Notes: generated by a model not told the origin, from the letters alone. Shown: positions 1 through 10,899, counted from the stretch's first letter. The stretch: DNA of 25,145 nt from Gnetum montanum (GCA_015680685.1 MNCI01018363.1:219403-244547); one strand, 5' to 3'. Program-made: numbers and translations.

Positions 1-40
1 TGAAGAAGTAGATCAAGACACCTAATTCAAAGAGAATTCA

Positions 41-359
41 GTTGGAAAAGGTAATATTATTGAGAAAGCCTAGTTCGCAACATTGAAGTTGGACATTTCC
101 AACAATAGAGCATTTCATACCGTAGTCAAATTCATTGTAGTTTGTGTTTTGATACCAAGCATGTAGATGACATTTCCAAATAAAGAAGATAATCTCAAAT
201 AGGAGGATTTTCCAGGCTTTTTGAAGGTGACGCTTAACACAATCATCTTGAAGGATACATTGAGGAAAACTAAGAGAATGATTAGGAAGGAAGACTTGGA
301 GAGATTTACACCATTGCCAAATGTATTGAGAGAATGAGCAATCCCAAAAGACGTGTACA
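41..359 (-). pseudogene. LINE reverse transcriptase C-terminal fragment (zf-RVT-like)
   Basis: Minus-strand frame open for about 105 codons, with no start codon, ending at a stop near 41-43. It begins with FWDCSFSQYIWQW, which fits the plant LINE zinc-binding RT tail (zf-RVT: His, Phe, Cys, then an aromatic/Ile-Trp helix). Further on, WKILLFEIIFFIWK fits the later W...iiW.iW helix of the same domain. In intact LINEs this domain sits at the end of ORF2 and follows the RT. Here everything upstream of it is missing, because the fragment abuts a gypsy RNase H at about 376. I infer a LINE tail left after truncation or recombination. The motif spacing is good, but only one domain edge is visible, so this is a moderate call. 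Confidence 0.5.
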
Positions 360-376
360 AATACCTTATAGCCTAA
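353..376. repeat. 24-bp direct repeat, copy 1 (junction of LINE and gypsy fragments)
   Basis: The 24 bases at 353-376 recur exactly at 420-443, a 67-bp offset. Copy 2 lies inside the gypsy RNase H frame. Copy 1 lies exactly where the gypsy frame stops making sense and the LINE frame begins. This looks like a duplication made when the two pieces were joined. Confidence 0.8.
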
Positions 377-377
377 T

Positions 378-645
378 CATTGGATTATTTATAAGGAACT
401 GAGTCACACTATAATCTATGTGTACAAATACCTTATAGCCTAACACATAGCGCATAAATTTTTCTAGTGCAAAAACCATAGCCATTAGCTCTTTTTCTGT
501 TGTGGTATAGTTGAGCTGTGCACCAGCAATACTTTGACTTACATAGTGAATGTAATAGGGATTTTTTTGGTCATCTAACTATGTAAGTACGGATCCTAAA
601 GCAGAATTGGATGCATTAGTCATTATATGGAATGGTCTAGACTAG
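378..645 (-). pseudogene. gypsy RNase H domain, truncated
   Basis: RNase H would degrade the RNA strand of the RNA:DNA hybrid during reverse transcription. The frame begins with PFHIMTNAS, where family members have a catalytic Asp in 'DAS'; here it is Asn (TNAS). It continues with IHYVSQS, then AQLNYTTTEKELMAMVFALE, the family signature holding the catalytic Glu, and then VHIDYSVTQFLINNP, holding a later Asp. One stop interrupts it near the start. The C-terminal end is cut at the LINE junction. It lies directly downstream of the RT in the same orientation, as expected in a gypsy pol. Confidence 0.8.
420..443. repeat. 24-bp direct repeat, copy 2
   Basis: Partner of 353-376, identical over 24 bases. 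In this copy the sequence is read in frame as part of the RNase H domain (around the residues VFVH), so it is the likely original copy. Confidence 0.8.
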
Positions 646-680
646 TAAGAAGCTTGTAGAATGGGTGTTTCTACAAGCTT

Positions 681-1470
681 CTACTTCAATGTTTGGAAAG
701 CGAGCTCACATTCCTTGGTCCATTCAAAGGATACGTCCATCTTCTTTAATTCTACCAATGGTTTTGCTATCTTCAAAAAGTTCTCAATAAAGCATATATA
801 ATAGCAAGTATGTCCAAGGAATGATTGGATGTCTTTTATAGTTTTAGGTTGATGAATGATTCCTTGGATGACCTTAATTCTTTCAAGATCTCCCTCCATC
901 CTTGTTTGTAAAATTTTATACCTTAATACAATGCCCTCTTGGACCATTAAGTGGATTTTTTCCAGTTGAACCTTAGGTTGGTTTCTACACATCGTTTCAA
1001 TACTTGCTCTGATCGGTCCAATGCTTGTTCAAAGTTTGCTCCATATGTGGAGAAATAATCCATAAAAACCTCCACACCATTTCCTATTTTTTGGTGAAAT
1101 ATAATGAGAATTATACATTGAAATGTTGCTAGGGCATTGCACAAGCCAAACAACATCTACCTATATACAAATGTTCCCTAAGGAGTTGTGAATGTAGTCT
1201 TGGCTTGGTCTTCTGGTGCTATTTGAATTTGATTGGACCCACTGTAACCATCCAGAAAACTATAATAGAAATGCCCTACAATAGTATCTAAGACTTGGTC
1301 AACGAATGGCAATGGGAAATTGTCTTTAAATGTTGCCATGTTTAATAGCCTAAAATCTATATGCATCCTCCATTTACCTTCATTTTTAGGCACAATAACT
1401 AATGGACTAACCCATTCACTATCAAAAATGGGGTAGATGAACCTAGCTTTTATAAGTTGTTCAATTTCTT
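681..1470 (-). pseudogene. gypsy reverse transcriptase, broken
   Basis: Reverse transcriptase domain spread over at least three frame segments (about 1470-1178, 1156-947 and 992-681). In order it shows: EWVSPLVIVPKNEGKWRM and the motif HIDFRLLN; FPLPFVDQVLD; FLDGYSGSNQIQIAPEDQAK; FGLCNALATFQ; the catalytic box as FMDYFS, where the family has FMDDFS; then FLGHTCYYICFIENF and the thumb/connection region. The second catalytic Asp is therefore Tyr, so the protein would be dead even without the frameshifts. The frameshifts fall between the palm segments near 1160-1178 and near 950-990. The segment order and wording are typical of Athila/Tat RTs. Confidence 0.93.
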
Positions 1471-2097
1471 CTTTAAGTATGTGCTTAAGCTTTAGGTTCA
1501 GTTGTCTTTGTGATTATCATCAAGGCTTCATAAAGGGGTTAGTGTAAATTCTATGTTGGCATATCTTAGGATCAATTTTGGTTAATTTGAGATATGACCA
1601 AGGAAATACTTTTGACCATTTGTTTACCATATTTGGTAGTTTTTCTTTTTGTTAATGAGTGAGCTTAGTGCTAATGATTATCAATTTTCCATTTTTGAGA
1701 AATGTATACTCCATACTAGTGGAAAATAGTTTTATTTGAGGGGCTCTTGCTTAAAACTGTTAGGGATTTTCAACTTCCCCCAGTTGATATTTTTAGTGTT
1801 AGTACTTGAAAGTTGGTGATGGAATTGCTCTAATGAATCTATGCTATCAATATAGGCACAAGTCAAGCTCTTAGTTGGTTCCATGCATATAGTTGAATTG
1901 CTCTCTTTGTCAACTATCAGCCATTGGATGCCTTTCTATCTTATGGTTGTTGCATACAGGCATATTTGTATGTCAGTCACTTGTGCATACTGGTTACATG
2001 CAAGTAATGTTATGCATTCTACAAACCAAGACTTTTACACGTAGTTGCACCCTGTGTCACTATATGTGATGCATGGAACTTTCTTCTTCTCGATCTT

Positions 2098-2770
2098 TCA
2101 AAACATAATTTCTTTTGATATCTCTAGGAAAAGATCACATATTCCTAGGCACACATCAATTGTACTTAGCCATTCCCTTTCCATTATGATTGGGAAGTCC
2201 CCCTTATAGTTGTTGACTTGAATCACTAGGAAATTAGCTAGATACAACAATCCACAAATAGTGGTAACAATGTCCTCCACTAGTCCCAATGGAATAATAA
2301 TGTATTGGTCAGAGGTCATAAGAGTGTGAGTGCTTAATTAGCTTAGTTTTGAGTTTGGTAGGTAACTTATGCAGTATTCTCACATATATCAAACATGTGT
2401 AGCTACCAAGAATGCATATGAACTTCAGGCTCTCCAAGTCTTTGGAGCACATGTATGAATTTAACCTAAGGTTTCAACTTTTCCTAATCTTTGTGAGTGA
2501 AAATTGTTTAAACATGGCTAATATTTTTAAATGAATGTTACTTTTCTTTAACAGAGGTAGGTTCCAAGATTTATACATTTCTTAGGAGATTAAATTAACA
2601 CTAGAACTTGAATCCAAGAGAGCTTTGCAAGGCTCATTTTTAGCAATCTTTAAATAAATAAGAGGAGTTGCAAGATTAGAGAATTTCCTAGGAAGGTGAC
2701 AAAATTTAATCCAATTGGTAATGGCATGGGTTAACATGATAGTATGAATTAGGTGCAGTCTTTGGTTCAA
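2098..2770 (-). pseudogene. gypsy aspartic protease, broken
   Basis: Retropepsin-like protease that would process the polyprotein. The first segment (2770-2582) ends with EPCKALLDSSSSVNLIS, matching the family's active-site stretch 'aLLDlGASVNLmP'. The catalytic Asp is kept, but the following small residue and Gly are Ser-Ser. The second segment (2319-2098) reads IIIPLGLVEDI, then FPIIMEREWLST and the C-terminal strand, as in Athila/Tat proteases (GVVEDV and LGRPFLAT in relatives). The 260 bases between are in broken frames with weaker similarity. It lies between gag and RT in the same orientation, as expected. Confidence 0.8.
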
Positions 2771-3049
2771 AGGAAGCTCTAAAGATTCAAATGATAATAA
2801 GGCATTTAGATAATTAGCTGCTTGTGGTTGTAAGAACTTGGTTGGATTTTTGGTTCAAAATAAGGGTCTCTTCTTTGATCAGTTGTCCAAATCAATAGTA
2901 GGTTGAGGGTTGACAACCCTTGTAGCGTTACATTGCTGTGGTTGGGTAGGAAGCTCATCTTGCATAGTTGGAGTGGGTGGTAATGGAGTTGAGGGTGGAA
3001 GAGGTGTACACAGATGAGAAGGATAGTATCTATGTGAAACATCACTCCT

Positions 3050-5272
3050 AGGAGAAGGAGTTCTATAGTACTTGGGAGTCTGGTAGTGAGGCTAAGAAGT
3101 AACATGACTAGTAGATTCACATGAAAAGATCAGCTACTAAACGTAATATCCATATGGGTTAGGTTGACGATAAGGGTACTGTTGATGTGGTAATGGCATT
3201 CTCCATGATTGTGGATGTTGCCACTATTGATACTATTCATTTGATTGTGGTGGAGCTCCACTCAGATAATATGTCAAGGGTTGGTGGAATTGCCTTGGGT
3301 TACCTTGAAGATAAGGTAACCTTTTGGGTGTTTGTCATTTGTTTAACTATGGGTTTAGCACATACACCCTAGACTCTTGCAGATGTGAAACAACTAGGTA
3401 ACATCCTTTAGGATGGTCATATTGGCATATCTCACATATGCCATCATTGTCTATGTCTGAATCCACAACCTCTTCAATGATGGAAACTTTGCCCATACCC
3501 TTGTTACATGCATACTTAGCTTCTTTCTTTTTCCTTCTCTCTCAGTCAATACTTTGTTCTCTAAACTCCTCTACTACTGTTAGAATAGTTTGAAATTTAT
3601 CATATAGGGAGTTCCACATTTGATCTACCTTTGCTGATACTTCTAATGTAATTTTTGAATAGGAAAAGTCTTTCTATTTACCATCTCTTCAAGTGGTGAC
3701 TCTTCTTCATCATCACAAAATATAATTTTCTTCTTTTGAAGGGAGGGATCTTTGTTGTACTCCTCCACACTTTATCTTTTTCTTAACTCACCTTCCTCCT
3801 TAGAAACTTTCTTCAAACATCTTTGTATTTGATGGTCTCTAAGCTCAAATAGCCTTCCTTGGGCATAAGTCCCAAGGGTTCTTCACATTTTGTACCTAAG
3901 CCCATCTACGAGATGGCGTAGTTGTTCCTTTTGTGAGTAACCATGGTCAAGGAAATAATGTAATAACGTATAATATTAGTCCATGGAAGCATCCAAGGGT
4001 TCATGTCCTCTTTGTTTCCATCCTTGGCTTTACTTACATAGGTTGGACACTCAAGAATACGTCTGATACTTATCATTGAATAACTCCAGCATGGTGCTCC
4101 ATCAACAAATGGATTCCAATTCTAAGGATTGGTACCAACTTTCTGCTTCCTTGTTTAGTGTTTGTGTAAACAACTTTAGTTTTTGCTAATCATTTTCTAT
4201 ATTCTACAAGGCACATGCATTGTGGAAGGCTTGTAGATGGTTTTGAGGATCAACATTGCATCCCCCTTCAAATCGTGGGATGTTATTCATGTTTAGTCTT
4301 TTGATCCTACTATCTTTTTGGTGCCTTGTTAAAATCGTAACAACCTTTGTTATATCTAACATACATTGGGTGGAAAGTAGGGGTTTGTCATGATCATGTC
4401 ATATATGGCATCTCTGATGCCTATGTTGTTCCCTACTCTTCCTTCTTTCATGATGTGTCTCTCTGGAATGCCCTCATCCCTTTTCTCTACTATTTTTTCG
4501 ATGATTTCTATTTCACTTACCATCACCCTCATCATCTTTTCCTTTGTGATTGCATTTAGATAATAAAGAAGAGGGGGAAGGAAAAGAGGAAGGTGAAGAG
4601 AAAGAAGTATTGGCATCATGATAGTTCTTATCATCCTCTCTTTGGTGGTCACAACCTTGATTGCGGTTACGATAAAAATGTCTATCATTGTCATGTATCC
4701 GTGTTCCTTTTTTGGATCTTTTTGTGTCCGTTGGTACTAGAACCTAGGTTATGAATAATTGAGTGAAGATTTTGATACACAACTCCTTGACCAAAGTCAA
4801 CAAGAGGAACATTGTTTTGTGGAAAACCTCTCTAAGCAAGTTCACCATCCTTATTTTCACTTAGGACATACGGGACATCCTGAGATCACTTCCCCTTCAC
4901 AGATTTGTAATGTCTCTCTTGTTGCAAAACCCTCTGGCATTGTGCCTCTATGGGTTGATAATCTCTTGAATCTTGTTCATGCACAACATACTTAGATTGT
5001 AAGTGTTGCATAAAAAATCATGTGAGAGCATGAAGAAGCATGTGTAGGATTGAGCGATTAGGAGGTAACACTATGGTACCTTCTAAATCACGCCATTGTA
5101 GTTGTTCATCCTGGTTGAGAATAAAGATAAAGTTTGGTATATACTCATCAGGATGAGCATATACTATGTGAAACTATTGGAGCACTGGTGGATCATCATT
5201 TGCACCCCACCTTTAATTGTTCATTGTGTCGAACCTAGTCGGTGAAGCACTCTCATAAGAAGAAGGAGACAT
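3050..5272 (-). pseudogene. gypsy gag (capsid/nucleocapsid), broken
   Basis: The likely start is the ATG at 5272, about 118 bases after the primer site, opening MSPSSYESASPTRFD. The capsid region lies near 4300-3900: NNIPRFEGG, DPQNHLQAF, then LNKEAESWYQSL, which matches the retrotransposon gag domain pattern (aralWl.sL), followed by a LFNDKY-like element. Next comes GLRYKM.RTLGTYAQGRL near 3900-3840. A zinc-knuckle-like CEICQYDHPKGC sits near 3440-3400; Athila/Tat gags carry CxxC..H...C here. The tail is Pro/Gln-rich. Stops and frameshifts run throughout. Plus-strand open frames in this stretch are antisense shadows. Confidence 0.8.
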
Positions 5273-5389
5273 GATTGATTATTCAGTGTGCAATACTCTT
5301 TTTTGATGATTGTAGGATAACTAACCCCAAGGGTTCATTCCAATGATGGAAAAATTTCCTAAGTTCTAATCAATGCACAAACAACAAAA

Positions 5390-5407
5390 TCCTCAGCAAT
5401 GGTGCCA
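5390..5407 (-). other. Primer binding site, tRNA-Asp type
   Basis: Minus-strand TGGCACCATTGCTGAGGA. The Athila/Tat site complementary to tRNA-Asp is TGGCGCCGTTGCCGGGGA. It matches at 14 of 18 bases, and all four differences are G-to-A or C-to-T. It begins one base after the LTR end ...CTTATCA (5409 on the plus strand). This fixes the orientation and the left edge of the 5' LTR. Confidence 0.85.
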
Positions 5408-5408
5408 A

Positions 5409-6370
5409 TGATAAGTAGTGAGGTACCCCTATGCCCAGCCATACGAATACGCACATCCACATGCAATTTGGTCAAAATCCAAGGATTAAGTGCTTATGCG
5501 TTTACATAAAATAAGGATGAGTTATGCGATCATTATCTTCCCAACCTTACTTGTAAGGCATAATTGTATGGTTAAGTAAACTTTAGGTATGTGATTTTTA
5601 TTATTTTATGATTTATGTTCTTGATGATTAAAAGAGAAAATTAGGTAATTTAATAACTAATTTGATTTAACTAATTAACTATTCTCTAACTAGTCCTAAC
5701 ACTAGCATCCGTTCCCACTCTCCGAACACATCCTGAACTAGTGTAACACTACCGGGATTACCAAACAATGGTTATTACAAGGTTACCAAGTGTTCCCATG
5801 TAAGCTCAAAGTGGTCATGCTAAGTGTGCTAATTCATTGGTAATTGATAATTAATAATTCTATTAAATAACATTAAGCAACTATTGAAAGCATTAAATAA
5901 TAGTAAATAACATGAAATGCAATAATTAAGCTATTCTGAATGTTGCAAGGTTTATCACAAAGTTCGTCTTTATTTCTAGACACAAGGTGTACTCAGGTAC
6001 ATAATGCTCAAATAAAGACTTGTTTACTTTATGACTCCTACTATGGGCACTTAGAAATAATTCAAACTCTGGAATAGAAAAATTGCAAGAATTCAGCTAA
6101 GGGACTAAAAAATAATGCAAAACCAAGTGTCCCCTATCACTTATTTATAGGCAACAAGATAGGTTTTGACATCGCATGCTCGATATTGCTTTGGCATCTC
6201 CGATATCACTGAGCAATGTTAAAAGTTACTTAGTACATAAGCAAATGTTTTTCAAACATTATAGAGCTAATGTTTTAAGATGATATATAACTAAATTAGA
6301 TTAAAATGAAATAATACAAGCAATGTATCATAATTAAGGGGAAGGTCATTATGATGGACAATGAATTACC
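5409..6370 (-). repeat. 5' LTR of the gypsy element (right edge approximate)
   Basis: Noncoding DNA between the primer site and the adjoining integrase fragment. Its end, ...CTTATCA on the minus strand, directly precedes the primer site. It holds a TATA box at 6141-6152. No coding frame was recognised in it. The far edge is unproven because no second LTR is in the window. Confidence 0.6.
6141..6152 (-). promoter_or_regulatory. TATA box of the gypsy 5' LTR
   Basis: Minus-strand GCCTATAAATAA, a strong plant TATA match, about 730 bases upstream of the LTR end. It is in the right orientation to drive the gag-pol transcript. Confidence 0.55.
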
Positions 6371-6380
6371 ATAAAAATTC

Positions 6381-6640
6381 TTACCATAGGATATTATTGA
6401 CCTAGTTTATTTAAGAATTGTCATAACTATGTAAACCACTATGATTCTTGCTAGAGGGAAGGAGGACTAATGAACTATTATAAAATGCCTCAATAATGGA
6501 TCTAGGCCATTACCATAGGATATTATTGACCTAGTTTATTTAAGAATTGTCATAACTATGTAAACCACTATGATTCTTGCTAGAGGGAAGGAGGACTAAT
6601 GAACTATTATAAAATGCCTCAATAATGGATCTAGGCCATT
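6381..6640. repeat. Perfect 129-bp tandem duplication
   Basis: Bases 6381-6511 recur at 6510-6640 with a 129-bp period and no mismatch that I can see. The unit covers the end of the integrase zinc-binding region and part of the lead-in to the catalytic core (residues resembling RRTNELL). The perfect identity contrasts with the heavily mutated surroundings, so this duplication is recent. Confidence 0.92.
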
Positions 6641-7526
6641 GAACCCTTTAAATTATGGAAATTTGACTTTATAGGACCAATTAACCAAAGCGTTTAGGAA
6701 AGGAATATATCACAATAGTAGATGATTACCTAACTAAATGGATAAAGGTAGAAGTTGTGTCTAATTGTGCATTAAAAAAATGGAAAAAATATTCCTAAAA
6801 AATATTATACATAGTTATGATACCCCTAAGATTTTGATTTATGATTAGAGAATTCATTTTATTGGGTAGGTATTCCAAGCTTTACTAAACAAATATGGGA
6901 TTGAATATAGAATGGAAACAACATATGATCTTGAGACGAATAGGCAATTAGAAGTCTCAAATAGGAAAAGTATTAGAATTCCAACTAATTTAGTTAATAC
7001 CAAGAAAAAAAATTAGGTTGAACAATTATCAAATGTAGTATGGACACATAGAATAACATGGAAGCATACCACAAGGAAAACTTTGTGTGAATTAGTTTGT
7101 GGGAAAGTCTCACTTTAACCAATTAAATTTAAAATAAAATATTTGAAGATAGGTCAAACCCTTAATATAGATTTAGATGAAAGATTGAAAAGATGGTTAT
7201 AAAATATAAATGAACTCCATAGAGATGCGTTACTCAGAAAAGAGTTATAACAAGAAAAAACTAAAATCTTCCATGGTAAGAAAATTAGAAAAATTAAATT
7301 TTCTATAGAAGATCATGGTCTAATATTTGATCCTAAATTTAATTAGTACAAAAATAAATTTAATTAGAAATGGATAGGGCCACAAGTAATTACTAAATGC
7401 AAATACATCAGTAGAAATAAAAGATAAGGAACTAGGTATGTAGTTAATGGTCATAAGAACAAACATTATAATCAAGACATAATAGAGCAATTTGAAAAAT
7501 ATTTATCTTTCCTATTTCACTTGTGA
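6382..7526 (+). pseudogene. gypsy integrase fragment, broken
   Basis: Integrase, which would insert the element's cDNA into the genome. After the duplicated zinc-region remnant it reads EPFKLWKFDFIGPIN (first catalytic Asp in the W..DFiGP motif), then GKEYITIVDDYLTKWIKVE. Next is PKILIYD with RIHF (second Asp; relatives have TDrGthF), then VFQALLNKYGIEYRMETTYD and TNRQLEVSNR with the catalytic Glu. The C-terminal part has a degraded W..R and K.P..lvyGK-like region. It closes with VVNGHKNKHY near the end, like the family's 'vNGqRLKhY', and stops at 7524-7526. Frameshifts and several stops make it non-functional. Its strand is opposite to that of the neighbouring gypsy element, so it belongs to a different insertion. 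Confidence 0.87.
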
Positions 7527-8203
7527 ATATTGATCATTATTGTTGTGGATTGAAAAATCCTTTATCATAATCATATTAACTCCAAGTTTAGGAAATCTAG
7601 ATAATAGAAGGAATAGTACCTATTATTTACTAATTACAATAATAGTAAAATTTACTTTCCAATATTTGTTGCATTGATAAAATGGATAGGTGTTTAACAA
7701 AAATATATACCCTAATTTCTCTAAATGAATAATCTAAATGAACTTTAGTGGAATACCATAAAGGTATTATGAAATATTTGAAGGTAGTCTCTACAGAGGT
7801 TAAAAATCTAGTTCTAGCAAGTCATTAGAAAGGTATTATGAGATATCCAAAGAGAATCATGTACCTAAATAAGAGTTACAAAATTTAATTATAAATTTCT
7901 ATTTAAATTAAATTTCTTTATAGATATCTCTTAGATTAAAATAAACTAGAACGCATGTACAAGAGCTTTGTCGTAAAATAATTATGTTGATTTATATTAA
8001 ATTGATAGGGAATTAAGAAGATTAAAGAGCATTTACTTATTAAAATAGTGAAATAGGATATAACTAACAGTTAGCTTAAGAACCAAAGGAGTTAAATTTT
8101 TAATCAGAATAAGAAATCAGACATGGCAACATTATTTTTACAATAAAGAAAATTGTGAAATAGGAAAATGAAAATTTCTTACTTCTACACAAATAATATA
8201 TAT
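7527..8203. other. AT-rich stretch without recognised genes
   Basis: Probably the noncoding 3' part of the element that owned the integrase fragment. A short phrase (aaaggtattatgaaatat / aaaggtattatgagatat) occurs twice, near 7760 and 7830. No open frame of note. Confidence 0.5.
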
Positions 8204-8223
8204 TATCTAGCATAAATAGATAA
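8204..8223. repeat. Target-site duplication of the SINE, left copy
   Basis: 20 bases starting tatctagcataaatag, repeated at 8390-8409 with one mismatch (8220 a, 8406 g). Confidence 0.88.
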
Positions 8224-8389
8224 GGGAACATCATTTAGAGTAATGGTAAGACACTTATTTCTCAAGTAAGAAACTTGAGTTTGAGCCTAAGCATAGCCAC
8301 TTGAAGGGTTGGGCTTTCATGCATCTAGTAAGCTTCCCAAGAATGTTCTTAGTTGGATGAGCATTATGACTCTGGATAACAATTCTTTT
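8224..8389 (+). mobile_element. Complete tRNA-derived SINE
   Basis: A 166-bp insertion flanked by 20-bp target-site duplications. It starts with GGG and has an internal RNA polymerase III A-box-like TAGAGTAATGGT (8236-8247) and a B-box-like GAGTTTGAGCC (8277-8287; consensus GGTTCGANNCC). The box spacing is about 30 bases, as in tRNA genes. It ends in a short T run (8385-8390), as several plant SINE families do. No coding capacity is expected: SINEs are moved by LINE machinery. The B box has decayed from CG to TG, so current activity is unlikely. I cannot name the family. Confidence 0.8.
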
Positions 8390-8409
8390 TATCTAGCATA
8401 AATAGGTAA
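8390..8409. repeat. Target-site duplication of the SINE, right copy
   Basis: Partner of 8204-8223, 19 of 20 bases identical. Confidence 0.88.
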
Positions 8410-10740
8410 AATAGAAATTTTTTTTTAGTATTGTTATTACTAAGTGTGTAACACAATTATTACAATGAATAATGCTATAAATTGCTCATAGATTACTAGT
8501 TATATCTCCTATTAAGAGACTTGTAATTTTGAGGAACTCTAGCACTACGTTCACATTACAACAAAGAAAGGTTATGAATAGGGGAAGATATTTCTTGAAT
8601 TTCTTGAAGATAGGTACTTTGTATATGGTCTAGCCAAGCACCATGAATCATGAGGGAAGACTTAAGGAAATCTAGAGATGACATTTTAACTTGAGTAGTG
8701 TATTTTGGATAGTAGATAAGAATTTACGAATATCAAAAAAATCATTTGGTTGTTCAAATATAAAATCATGAAATATTTTCATTGTTCCATACTCATAAAT
8801 AGATTAAGACCTTTATTGGAAGTACTCCTAAACATAAAAATGAATATGATTTCCCATAGTCTTAGTTTATAAATTACCTAGGTTGTGAAATAAAAGGATA
8901 GAATTTATCTCATGAAGAGCATTGAGGGCAAAGAAAGACTCATATTTAGGATCACTCAACAAGATGCTTCTAACTATGGGCTATAACCTGAAAATGAAAA
9001 TCACCTAAGTCAACTACAATCTTATTCATTTTGGAATTTATGACTTGCTAATACTATAAAATGTTTGACAAAAAACAATCATGAATAGAATCAAATATAA
9101 AAAAACCAAGGTTAAATAAAAAATTATAATTGTAACAAATCCTAAACATGTCAAAGAACCTAATAGAAGGAAATTTCTAAAATTCAAGAAAATAACTATA
9201 TTCAAAACTCTTCTTAAACTCATAGTTTATTTCATAAATTCAAATGTGTCCACTAGAGATTTAGCAATTAAATCTTGGAAAAATATATAAACTTGAAAAC
9301 ATTTATGTTTATGATAATATAAAGAATTGTACCTATGATAGTAAATGGAAGTCATTCTATCATTCCATCATGTTTCTCAAGATGACTTCAATCTTTCATT
9401 ATTCCAGCATACCATAATCAAAACTTTTTAATGATATAAGTAGTAGTCTTTTATTAGAGATTAATGATGTGGAAATAAAATAGGGTTTGATAAATCCTCA
9501 AATATTAGAGTATGGTATCAATGGATCCTTGAACTCAACCTTGCTGGAGTCTCCCATAATGAGCTATTTCTATTTATCATGGATGACTATTCTTGGAATA
9601 TCAATTGAGAATCCTTAAGTCTCCTTGAGGACCCCTAGAACTCATGAGAAATTATGGTAGAAAGATAGTTGAAAGAGATATCATATGTTGTAATGAGAGA
9701 AAGTAGATAATAAAGTTTCTCACATGTGTCATGAAACTCACAGGCATACACATGTAAAGGCATAGTGACACATGCCACTTACCTAGGCTATAGATATACA
9801 TGCAACTTTAACACACATGTGGAGTCTATGATTATGATTTATATTCATACCTAAGTGGTAAATAATGTTATTCATTTCTATGTTTCTTTTTCAAAAAACT
9901 TCTTACTCCTAGAAATCCCCTCGAGAAGGGTCAATACCCCTTCAAGGCCCTTAAGGGACTCATTCTAGAACTCAAAGCCACCTCAAGAATAACTTGAGAA
10001 CCCCTCTAGCTCAATCACTCACAATCCAATACTAGAAAAATATAATAATATAACCAACATTATTTAACCTAAATACCTCAATGATTATGGGGCATGCATC
10101 TAAATCCTCAATCCATTAACATATGTCTAGTAGAAACCATAACTCTAATACCATGTATTAGCTAATACATTCATAGCCTAAGCCTATAGATAAGTTAAAG
10201 AAAACTATTTCATTTCTTCTTATTTTCTCATAAGTTTGGAAACCATTCAAGATCTTGAGGTTCTCTTAAGACTCCTATGGATTTTCCTTAGGAAGATTGA
10301 GGACCCTAACATACTAGTAGAAACTCATAGAAAGAGAAAATAATGAAGCAGGTAGGCCTAAATCATATAGATGTTAAAATAATTACTATTGTTCATAATG
10401 CCACATGTCTTATTTTATATAAAGTAACTCATGGGTAGGACAAATTTATCTTTTCTACCTCTCACCTTAGTTATTCATCTAACCCTAGCATTTGAGACCC
10501 CCTTGAACCCTATCAAAGATCCTTTTAAGTCTAGATAAAAGAAAATAATCCTACTTGAAGGTCCCTTGACTAATACTTCAAGAATCCTTCAACTCACTTG
10601 AAGTTTTCTTCTATAAACATCTCTTCTCCTTAAGACTAACTTTCTTCCTTTTGATTAGCCTGATTAGCCTTCTCGCTTGGATTCTAATTTATAGCTTCTT
10701 GGTGTGATCTTTCATCTTCCCTCCAATTTGCCATTCAATT
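8410..10740. other. AT-rich DNA with no recognised gene
   Basis: I see no domain here. Minus-strand frames around 8930-8540 read in a somewhat protein-like way (for example SDPKYESFFALNALHEINS and EQPNDFFDIRKFLST), but with stops and frame changes and no family I can name. From about 9530 to 10630, phrases such as 'ccttgaggacccc', 'gattgaggaccct' and 'cttgaaggtccc' recur loosely, suggesting an old degenerate repeat. Confidence 0.4.
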
Positions 10741-10762
10741 TGATATTTGTTAAAATTTGCAT

Positions 10763-10899
10763 GGGATATCCTATAGAAGAATGGGACATCTCACTTGAAA
10801 GTGGCTATTAAAATTTGGGACATCCTGAAATCATATGGGACATCTAAGCTGAGATGTCTCACACGTAGTTGGGATATCTGACTTATAGTTGGAACATCT
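10763..10899 (+). repeat. Cluster of GGGACATCT-like motifs
   Basis: Six direct copies of a 9-bp motif lie within 137 bases: 10763 (gggatatcc), 10783, 10817, 10837, 10871 (gggatatct) and 10891 (ggaacatct). One inverted copy is at 10851 (gagatgtct). A plus-strand TATA box follows at 11094. The layout resembles the enhancer repeats of an LTR U3 region. Confidence 0.6.

Larger units (their letters stand above)
378..6370 (-). mobile_element. Truncated, decayed Ty3/gypsy (Athila/Tat-like) retrotransposon
   Basis: Read on the minus strand the order is 5' LTR, primer binding site, gag, protease, RT, RNase H, which is the Ty3/gypsy order up to the point of truncation. The tRNA-Asp-type primer site and the RT sequence style place it with the non-chromoviral Athila/Tat group (family knowledge). 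The integrase and 3' LTR are missing: the element breaks off at about 378, where a LINE fragment begins. All frames carry stops and frameshifts. The right edge of the 5' LTR could not be fixed, since its partner LTR is outside the window; about 6370 is an estimate. Confidence 0.8.

Noticed and set aside
3187-3372. Plus-strand open frame of 61 codons
   Set aside because: Antisense to the gag tail and knuckle region; no domain features.
4347-4995. Plus-strand open frames at 4347-4559 and 4759-4995
   Set aside because: They are antisense to the gypsy gag, which is recognisable on the minus strand by its capsid and zinc-knuckle motifs.
8224-8295. A working tRNA gene
   Set aside because: The A- and B-box-like sequences do not fold into a convincing cloverleaf, and the 3' part plus target duplications show a SINE.
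9038-9223. Minus-strand open frame of 61 very hydrophobic residues
   Set aside because: Phe/Leu/Ile-rich frame as expected from AT-rich DNA; no start context, neighbours or family.
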